Shown here: one piece after another, positions 56,517-64,000 of the stretch
Position numbering within the stretch: the first letter of the stretch is position 1
Layout of the letters: the number at the start of each line of letters is the position of its first letter
Assembly (NCBI GenBank): GCA_963971425.1
Contig: OZ020519.1
Location: 24,964,786 to 25,028,785 of the forward strand
Direction of reading: 5' to 3'
Length of the DNA: 64,000 nucleotides
DNA from: Bryoerythrophyllum caledonicum
Taxonomy: Eukaryota; Streptophyta; Bryopsida; Pottiales; Pottiaceae
The notes under the pieces: generated by a model
Told to the model about the DNA's origin: nothing
What the model saw: the letters and a program-made list of their open reading frames with translations, nothing else
The model's database searches: none
Made by a program: the position numbers and the translations under genes

Positions 56517-56999
56517 AACACCATATTCGTTATATTGGGAGATTTAGTGACTCCCAAATTAACACATGTAGATCATAAGAGCTAAAGTGCACATCTAAAC
56601 TCTACAATATGGAGGGATATGAGTTTCCATTAAATTGGGAGGTAATGTTTTCTACAAAAACCCGTAGAAAAATAAGTACTACGGATAACATTACATTACG
56701 AATCTAACTATAACATTGAAAAGAAGAACACATTAGTTGACACTTCTTTTATACCACATGTGTTCATTGAATATGAATAGCTAAATATTCACACTCGATC
56801 CTACTAACCCGGATTAACACCATGCTCCAATTTAGCTAAAAGTGAGCTAAATGACGGACAAATATCCACTTGTAAGAGAATTAGCTTAACACATTTTGAT
56901 GAGCCCTTTTTGATTTAAAAGAATTTCAATTCTCCTTGTGGAATACACATTGGCAAAAAAAATATATAACGAGTTTCAAATGATGGTGCTCAGAAGTGG

Positions 57000-57190
57000 G
57001 AAAAAAATTGCACACACTACCTCTTTTCGAACTAAAGTGTCCCCATCACTTAGAGGTGCAATGAACTCAAAAAGGAAACTCCACACACTTTAGCTCCACT
57101 TGACCTAAAGTGCGCACCATTACTAAGTACACTGAACTAAATAAGAAGATTTGCTCACACTTTAGCTCCACTAGAGCTAAAGTGCGACCC
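57000..57190. repeat. Subterminal ~70-bp repeat array with TTTAGCTCC palindromes (left)
   Basis: Two clear units (palindrome centres 57099 and 57171) and a diverged one near 57030 each carry cacacttTAGCTCCACT..., an imperfect palindrome. They are separated by spacers of the form gtgc.ccatcactaag.gtgcaatgaac. A related array in the same orientation lies at 62400-62615. Confidence 0.65.
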
Positions 57191-57501
57191 AACATTTACT
57201 TTCTATAATTCACCATAAAGGCAATTACTGGTATTATTGGTTTCAAGACTAGAAGCAATTTACCACATTGTTATTATAAAAAGAAAATAAAACATACTGC
57301 AAATTATCACCGATACACAAAAAGAATGGAGAGAATATTTCATAGCAATCATTGGCATCACATATTATAGTCATACAGAGTGTAAATTAATGAAATACAA
57401 ATATCTATAATCCCAGCACCAATGGATCTAACCATACTACATGAAGTATTACGCATCAGAATCTAAAATCTAGGAAAAGGAAATCCATTTATCTAAGCCT
57501 A

Positions 57502-59651
57502 TTACGATTCGGAGCTAGCAAGTGCTTCCAAGGAGGCCTTGATAATTGCTACTTGCCCCTTCGGAATTTTTGTAGTTGAATCTTGCAGATGACCTCCATC
57601 CCTCTTTGAAGACCTAGGTTTCCATGCTGTCAAGATTGAATCGGTACTCTCCCACGTTATGGCTATCCCCTTTTCAATTGTCCAACGAAGGTTGCAATCT
57701 GTGTCCCAATCTTTATAGAACTTCATAACATCCCGATCGCGCGATATAGGGCGGAAGAATTGGATACGCACGGTGTTTGGCATATCCGGGTTAGAATTAG
57801 GATCTGAAATTGCTTGAGCAATCCAAAATGGGTGCTCGTCCCCATCACAAGGCCGCAATGCAACAAAATAGCCAGCAAAAAGATCACGACCAACTCTAAA
57901 AGAAGGAGGTGGACGATCGCGTCTTTGGCCAACAAAATGCTCATCTTCATGGTACTCCTCACAAACCTCACCCTCCGCTGAGAACTCATCTTCAATGGCA
58001 TGGGCAATTCGCGTCGTCGGCCAGAAGTCGTCTATCAATGATATCGGCGTATCCATTGGAATAATCAGAGCAGCTCTAACATCACGCCAATAATACGAAA
58101 GTGGCTCAAAACGCGATCGGGCTTCAACAGACTCCCGAGATGATTGCTCCCAGTGATCGATGAATCCTGAAAGTCCCTTCACCACCTCATGGAGATGCCG
58201 CATCATAGAAGGCTTCAATGCATCAGGTTCTCCGCGAGGCCATAAAGATCTTCCTTCACAATCCTCCTTCCACAATTTGATGCCACTACCTTCTCCTCCC
58301 TTAGGAAGCCAATCCTCATCATGACAAAGGATTTTATACTTCATTACCGGACAACCACTTGAATCCACATAAAACTTGAACTGATGAGCCTTTGTATGAC
58401 CCTCCAAAGCTTCATCACCGTCCGCAATCATACCCCCAATGAACTTCTTAAAGTCAGGAAGTACAAGTCCCGATGTGAGAAAGCAAAATCAATGTGAACC
58501 TGCATCTTCTTTTGCCATAGCAGTGATGCTTGTGTTCCAGGTTGAGTAAGCTTCTTCTGATCCTGGTATTTGTCACAAGTAGAACAACGGGCAAAGTTGT
58601 CTCCACCTTTCTTGGCATAGTACTCAGGGAAGCTCACACGCCGAATCTTACTCAAGCTTGAGGTTGAGATTGGCGGCAATCCGCAATCAGCGAGATGATC
58701 ATCAAGAAGCGGTATCTGATCCTTCCACTTAAAACTTGTAGGAAGGACCTTTGCCACAGCCTTCTCCCCAGATGGGAGAACACGAGACTTGTGAGGCATG
58801 TGGTCCGCATGTCTATCGAGAATGGCTCCAAGAGCGGCAGTAGCCACAACCGTATGACCTCTAGGCTTACGCAAACCGGTATTCCCGTGGTGTTGAGCGG
58901 CATGACCAGCGGCAACGTCCTTCGCATTCCAATAGAAAGTACTCGAACTTACACCCATGATTTTCATCCAGGCATGGGCACAAACGTCCACACCCTCTAG
59001 GGTCACAACCTTCCTACCCGCAGCGTCTCTATGAAACTGTCTGTGAACGTCGAGTTTGATATGATTTCTGAACTGCACGATGGTCTCACTGTACAAGCGC
59101 GTCCGAAGGACTCTTATTTTATCTCTAGGGTAGTGTTGAACACAGTTTTGACTGCAACAACTATTGCTCGCAACAGCGTTAATGGAAAGAGGGGTCATGA
59201 GAAATTCAGCATTCCTGGACACTATTGGACGTGTATTCCTTGAGGAATTGTCGTACGAACGGGAGCTCCCACCTAGTGGTCTGTTACGCTCAACCAACCA
59301 GACATTGTAAATGTCCCGAAGGCAATGATGGAAGAGACTCACACCGTTTAAGAAGACTTGTTGAATAGGCCAGGTCTTAAACGAGTACCTCCACTCATCA
59401 GGAGCTTCGTCTAAAACAAAAGTACTGGACACCTGTAGTACAACATTCGAATCCCCAAGAGGACCAGAGGAACCTAGAAGTGCACTGGACCGGACATTGC
59501 GAACCAACCCCTCCGCAACACGAACACCCGAACCATTGTGAAGCGAAACAGTCAGCCCGACCTAGAGACGGCGAGGAATAACATCAAACTCAGGCAGGTC
59601 TAGATTCACAGGAGCGTCAACATGAACATCGTCGCCCTCCGAAGACGACAT
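57502..59651 (-). pseudogene. Unrecognised transposase-like protein, stop plus frameshift
   Basis: The minus strand opens at 59651 (MSSSEGDDVHVDAPVNLDLP). It has one TAG at about 59562-59564 and is then open from 59507 to 58428. The second half is an ORF of 309 codons at 58431-57502 that overlaps the first by four bases (ATGA) in another frame. The N-terminal half contains a Cys cluster (NSCCSQNCVQHYPRD), then EGVDVCAHAWMKIMGVSSST, HHGNTGLRKPRGHTVVATAA and a CxxC (FARCSTCDKYQDQK). It ends VHIDFAFSHRDLYFL, where a DDE-type core would begin. The second half has FYVDSSGCPVMKYKIL, DWLPKGGEG and a C-terminal module GYFVALRP....FWIAQAI. This layout recalls large algal/plant hypothetical transposases with a DUF7869-like domain, from memory only. 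The central catalytic part looks shortened. Confidence 0.5.
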
Positions 59652-59988
59652 CCTGCATTCCAATGAGATACATAATAAATAACCCTGACAAATAAAAATG
59701 GGTAAACGCCTTGTAGGAATAGACATTTATGAAGAAGCATAGGAAGAGGGTAATTGATCTCAAATCGAGGTAAGGTCTGGCGCTTGAAAAGAAAAGTATG
59801 ATTCAAGTGAGCTGACATGGCAAACCATGTAAATTTAGCTTGACTTGAGGTAAACTCATGCGTTTTAACATGACAAGTATAAAATTTCATGCAATTAGCT
59901 ATAATCCGAATATGAAATTATTTCACCCTTGACAAAGACAACTAAGTCCGACCCGACCTAAATTTATGACTATCAGACTCATTGTTAT

Positions 59989-60337
59989 TTTAACTCGAGT
60001 CGAGTTAAACAGAAATAGGACATCAGGTGTGTCAGTTTAGCTCGAGTCGAGCTAAACTTTCCTTCAAAAGAAGGTAAGACAATTTAGCTCGACTCGAGCT
60101 AAACTATCGATAATAATATTTATCGACAGTTTAGCTCGAGTCGAGCTAAATTGTACTAGGAAAGAAGGTATGACAGTTTAGCTCGACTTGATCTAAATTG
60201 TCAATACAATATTGTAAGACAGTTTAGCTCGAGTCGAGCTAAACTGTCTTACCATCTTTCCAAGGACAGTTTAGCTCGACTCGAGCTAAACTGTCGATAA
60301 TAATACATATCGACAGTTTAGCTCGAGTCGAGCTAAA
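59989..60337. repeat. Array of eight 21-bp palindromes at 47-bp spacing
   Basis: Palindromes with 10-bp arms TTTAGCTCGA and TCGAGCTAAA around one central G or C are centred at 59999, 60046, 60093, 60140, 60187, 60233, 60280 and 60327. The steps are 47 bp except one of 46. The first is a TTTAACTCGA variant and the fifth is degenerate. Several extend outward to GACAG/CTGTC. Some spacers are themselves near-palindromic (for example tatcgataataatatttatcga). The array lies 340-690 bp upstream of the transposase-like gene, on its promoter side. Confidence 0.95.
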
Positions 60338-60785
60338 GTGTCCTTCCGTGATTTTCGGCGTCTTTTTAGGGATTCATATGGTAAAACTCTTCAGCATATG
60401 AATCTGACTCTCTGTGTACTACAACCCAAATCTTCCCGTTAGTCGTCACGAAACTCGCAGTGATGCTTCAAAATCACAGTAGCAACTGGAACCACCGCAA
60501 ATAACCCTACACACTGTCACATCCTAATTGCTAGAGACCGTGCACAGAGAATGCAAAAAGTATACATTGTGTACCTTATGAAGAAGACAACTGGTGCGTT
60601 GTTGCCTCGCGCAAGCGCCCTGCTCAACCGTGCGTAACCTGTAGATGTTACCCTCCTCAACCTCCGACAGTTCTTCTACCTCCAAGCCTCTCCACAACAA
60701 CCTTGCACAGCAACCAAAGTGAGAAAGGAAAGAAATGAAGAAAGTTTTCGAGGATCGGCGAGGTCACTCACGGACACACGACCGT

Positions 60786-60876
60786 TTCAGAATTGGCGGG
60801 AGGAAACTTCAGAATTGGCGGGGGGGCTTTTCCACAGCCCCTAAAAAGGTGCAAATTCGAAATCTTAGCGGGAAAC
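60786..60876. promoter_or_regulatory. Cluster of E2F-like words upstream of the transposase-like gene
   Basis: ttcagaattggcggg occurs twice (60786-60800 and 60810-60824) and tagcgggaaa once (60866-60875). The last matches the E2F core TTTCCCGC on the minus strand, and TTGGCGGG is a close variant. The cluster is about 1.1 kb upstream of the ATG of the minus-strand gene. A regulatory role is speculation. Confidence 0.25.
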
Positions 60877-60958
60877 AGAATCAACTATGTCCTGGCTGAC
60901 TAAAATAAGGAAGAGTATATACGTCGAATATACTCGCACATGCGAGTTATATACAAGG

Positions 60959-61083
60959 TTTTAGGGTAACGCTCAGGGTTAGGGTTAGGGTTAGGTTTAG
61001 GGTTTAGGGTTAGGGTTTTGGGGTTTAGGGTTTAGGGTTTGGTATTTAAGTTCAGGTTTTAGGGTTCAGGGTTTAGGGTCCTT
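60959..61083. repeat. Interstitial telomere-like tract (TTTAGGG/TTAGGG mix)
   Basis: About 125 bp of tttaggg, ttaggg and degenerate variants in one orientation, ending near ggtccttgg. Plant telomeres are usually TTTAGGG; here TTAGGG units are mixed in. It lies inside the inverted-repeat-bounded region, far from any visible chromosome end. Confidence 0.9.
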
Positions 61084-62399
61084 GGTGTAGGTGTTATCTT
61101 CTGATGTCATTTCATTTCAATATAATAATACTTTGAACATTCAAGATATTGACAATTCAACTAAGGTATAGGGAAATGTCGAGAAGATATTGAGATGATT
61201 AGAAATAATTTGTATTACAATCCAAATAGGACTTATCTATTATGTTGAAATCAAAGACCTTAACAAACAAGTAGCATTTTTTAAAAAAACATATTGTATG
61301 TGCACGTGTATTTTTAGCAAAAATTATGTATTCAAACATGCTTTGGACATCATTTCTTTGGGGTTTTAAAAATGTGCATCATGTTACTATTTTGTCATCA
61401 ATCTAGAATGTGCATTCTTTGGCAAGAATCCCAAGTGTCTCCATGGTCTGGATTTGGAATTGAAATTGGTTACTAATGTTTTGAATTAAAATATCTTATA
61501 TTTGAGTTCGCATTGCATTATCATGAGTTTAGGGTGTGGCAGTCTAAGCATGACATGAAAGATGGAAGAATTCTTGACCATACACAATTTATTTCATGTT
61601 TTGACGTGAAATTAAAGACTTTGTCATTTGTAACACATAGAGAGTGGAACAATATTAAAAGATTTCAACAAGGAACGGAGAGACCTCCTCATGACAAAAA
61701 AAGGATAATCAAAATATAAAATATAACCAATACAAAGTGTATCACTTAGTGCATCAGGCATAATTTAATGTTCGTAATGTAAGTAATTTTGAATTTATTT
61801 ATACATGAAAAAAAGGAATAATTAGTTTTTGAGCACGTTCTAGTGGTCGCAAATTATATTTGAAATTCTCAAAATTTTGTAGAAGGATGATAAAAGTCAT
61901 GAGGCATAATTATTAGTAATTTATTTTCTCAATGAACGTCTTCAATAAAAGTTATGCGAGCCAAAAGAGAAACTTCTCGATTGCCGGCACGTCGAGCAAC
62001 CTAAAAAACGTTTTGCTATGACTCAGTATGGAATGTGATATTTTGAATACATAGAAGTAATATTAGAACGAATGATATTGTGGATAAACATGTTATTCTT
62101 CTAGTGAAAAATAAGATTACATCCCAATTCATACATTTTCACACATTGTCACATATTATTGATTTAGGGTACCAAGAATACTTAGACTTCATATCCACTA
62201 AAGACTAGGGGATCGTCATATTTTTTTGCTTTTTAATATTACTATTGGAGATTTAGGTCCACATATTTTGAAAACCCTTTTAAAATTCAAAAGATTACTA
62301 TTTCACTTGTGAAATACTTAACCATAAAGAGAAGTACGGAGTTCAAAATGATTGTTTGTAGAAGTGGATATACACATTGCACATACATCAGCTCGATTT
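61084..62399. other. Non-coding AT-rich, partly TTAA-family debris
   Basis: 62090-62300 contains words of the TTAA family (cacattttcacacattgtc, actaaagac, gaaaaccc) without ends. The small ORF 61513-61719 (+) has no recognised motif. Confidence 0.35.
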
Positions 62400-62615
62400 T
62401 TAGCAAAGGTGTTCACCATCACTTTGTGCAATGAACCAAAAGGAGTGTGTGCACACACTTTAGCTCCAGTAGCGCTAACGTGTGCCTCGTCACTGGGTGC
62501 AGTGAACTAAAAAGAAAATATGCACAGTTTAGCTCTACTAGCGCTAAATTGTGCACCATCAGTAAATGGAGTAGATTAGAAAGCAAAAATGCACTATGTA
62601 GCTCCAGTATACAGA
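62400..62615. repeat. Subterminal ~70-bp repeat array with TTTAGCTC palindromes (right)
   Basis: Units are centred at 62469 and 62538, with a weaker one near 62605. They carry TTTAGCTCCAGTAGCGCTAA-like palindromes and spacers (cgtcactgggtgcagtgaac) matching those at 57000-57190 in the same orientation. Confidence 0.65.
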
Positions 62616-63111
62616 AGATGGCTTCTAGAGAAGTGGACACTAAATAGGAATCCATACAGTAATTGTAAAATAAACAATAAGTGTAGTGTCAAAACTATAC
62701 ATCACCCAATGTCAACTACTACTCTAAATGTCAATCCTAGTAAATAGTGGAACATAAAGTTTTTTACTTGTGGACAATTAGTTTAGGAAACCATAATCAT
62801 GGTTTGATTACATCTTGAGCATCATAGTAAGGAAGGGTTGAGTGCATGTAGAAAAGCAAGAATTTGCAAGAAAGAGCTTGGGAATAATCGGACGTAGGTA
62901 TGGAGCAAACGAAAAATATCAAAAATTGGACAAAGTAGAATGTAAAATATGGAGGGAAAATGAAACTGCAAGTAGAAGATTGGAAATATAAGAACATTCT
63001 TCTGGAAACGAAAATGAGAAAAGAAAGGAATATTGGAAAAGAAAAAACTTAAACATACAATAAATATAGAAATACAAGTAAAATACTCATTAGATATCCA
63101 TCACATATTAT
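62616..63111. other. Non-coding AT-rich spacer
   Basis: No feature recognised; the minus ORF 62797-62997 is compositional. Confidence 0.35.
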
Positions 63112-63349
63112 AACACCATACTCATTTTATTGGGAGATTTCCAGGATTTTGAAAGTTATGAACGGTTTTTCCAATACATTTTTTTGGTGCACATTCAGCT
63201 CGACTCAAGCTGAATATGTACCCATATTGTAGATATTGGACAAATTGCATTGTGCAAATTTACTAAATATTTGCATATTTAGGTCATTCTCAAGCTTCAA
63301 ATATTATTTTGGGAGGCTCCCAATCTCCCAATATAATGAATATGGTGTT
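63112..63349. mobile_element. Small TIR element (238 bp) related to the 6.8 kb region's ends
   Basis: Begins AACACCATACTC...ttattgggagatt and ends with the complement of AACACCATATTC...ttatattgggagatt. TTAT flanks both sides (63108-63111 and 63350-63353), a possible 4-bp target duplication. An imperfect palindrome cagctcgactcaagctg lies at 63197-63213. Confidence 0.6.
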
Positions 63350-63353
63350 TTAT

Positions 63354-64000
63354 GCATTCAATGTGCATTACATATTCAGTAAATATTCATTAAATACTTA
63401 TTGAATATTCAACTACACATTAATTTTACATTAGAAATTTATGCACTATTCATTATCTATTCATTAACAGTGCATTAAATACTCTATAAATAATCATTAA
63501 ATATACAAATATTAATTAAACTATCCTAAAATATACTTTTAAAACTTCAAACATTCATTAAGTAAAATTTAAATATTCTTTAATTGTGCATAGAAGTTTT
63601 AGATATACAAATATACATGAAGTATCCTATAAAAAATCATTACAAAGTCATTAGTTATTGGCTAATTATATGATTACACATTAAATATTCATTTGGATAA
63701 TATTAAAAAATATTAATAAAATGCAAGAGATGGGAATGAGAATAGTTGTGGATAAGACGATAAGAAATTGAGGTTGAAGATGAGACGAAGAATAAATGCA
63801 TGGCGTTCGGTAGGCATAACATATTGAGCTTATACAATTTATCAAGTATCAAAATTGTGTGCTAGGGAAGAGTTTTGATAGAGGGCTATTACAAAATGAA
63901 CTATAGTAGGTGAACAAATGAGGGATAATATTCATGACAATGGTGGCTAAAACTAGTTGCCAACTTGTTGACTAATCATACTACTAAAATCATATTCCAC
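63354..64000. other. AT-rich spacer to the end of the window
   Basis: Rich in cattaaatatt words, which repeat loosely between 63360 and 63720. No gene recognised. Confidence 0.4.

Larger units (their letters stand above)
56517..63349 (-). mobile_element. Candidate 6.8 kb TIR element with transposase-like gene
   Basis: The left end at 56517 starts AACACCATATTC and continues through ttatattgggagatt. The right end at 63349, read on the minus strand, matches it at 27 of 28 positions. Inside are a transposase-like gene on the minus strand, a palindrome array, telomere-like DNA and two related subterminal repeat arrays. The immediate flanks (aagt and ttat) do not match, so a target duplication is not shown. 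The right end could instead belong only to the small element 63112-63349. The boundaries are therefore a hypothesis. Confidence 0.5.

Noticed and set aside
59989-60337. CRISPR-like array interpretation of the 47-bp periodic palindromes
   Set aside because: Only 21-31 bases repeat, spacers are related and partly palindromic, no cas genes are present and the context is eukaryotic.
60959-61083. A true chromosome end
   Set aside because: The tract is short, degenerate and followed by 3 kb of ordinary sequence, so it is interstitial.
56517-63349. Firm claim of a target site duplication for the 6.8 kb region
   Set aside because: The flanking bases aagt and ttat differ; only the small 63112-63349 element has matching TTAT flanks.

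Overview
The window looks like repeat-rich nuclear DNA of a plant or another streptophyte. The evidence is a spliced LURP-one-related (LOR) gene present in two copies, a TTTAGGG-type telomere-like tract, long AT-rich spacers and several layers of nested transposons. There are no operons, Shine-Dalgarno sites or dense gene packing. I cannot name the species. Very little of the 64 kb is host gene; most is mobile DNA of several superfamilies.

Layout. 1-10 kb: AT-rich spacer, a tRNA-derived SINE-like unit (about 1.9-2.1 kb), a decayed pogo/jerky-type DDE transposase on the minus strand (2.5-4.2 kb) and a pyrimidine-rich GC block (8.7-10 kb). 10-25 kb: a mosaic of short non-autonomous DNA transposons. 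The most abundant is a 0.8-0.94 kb family with CCCCTAAA termini and TTAA target duplications; members carry nested SINE and PIF/Harbinger-like insertions. 23.7-52.5 kb: a tandem segmental duplication. Copy A is 23709-33792 and copy B is 45411-52546. Each contains the same unrecognised ORF segment and one LOR gene; the LOR gene of A carries a nonsense codon and that of B is intact. The material between the copies (33793-45410) is a decayed minus-strand LINE with endonuclease, reverse transcriptase and RNase H, itself split by a Tc1-like DD34E element. 25.2-31.3 kb of copy A holds a second LINE fragment and a CCGGA-rich gag-like pseudogene that copy B lacks. 54-56.4 kb: purine-rich repeats of unknown nature. 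56517-63349: a region bounded by matching inverted repeats, containing an unrecognised transposase-like gene on the minus strand, with a 47-bp-period array of eight palindromes just upstream of it, interstitial telomere-like DNA and subterminal repeat arrays.

The paralogous segments serve as internal controls. Occupied versus empty sites can be read directly, for example a TTAA insertion at 45689-46613 against the empty TTAA at about 23981-23984. They also give relative ages of insertions. The least familiar items are the TTAA family, the palindrome array and the 6.8 kb inverted-repeat-bounded region. All family assignments are from motif recognition by eye; no database search was possible.
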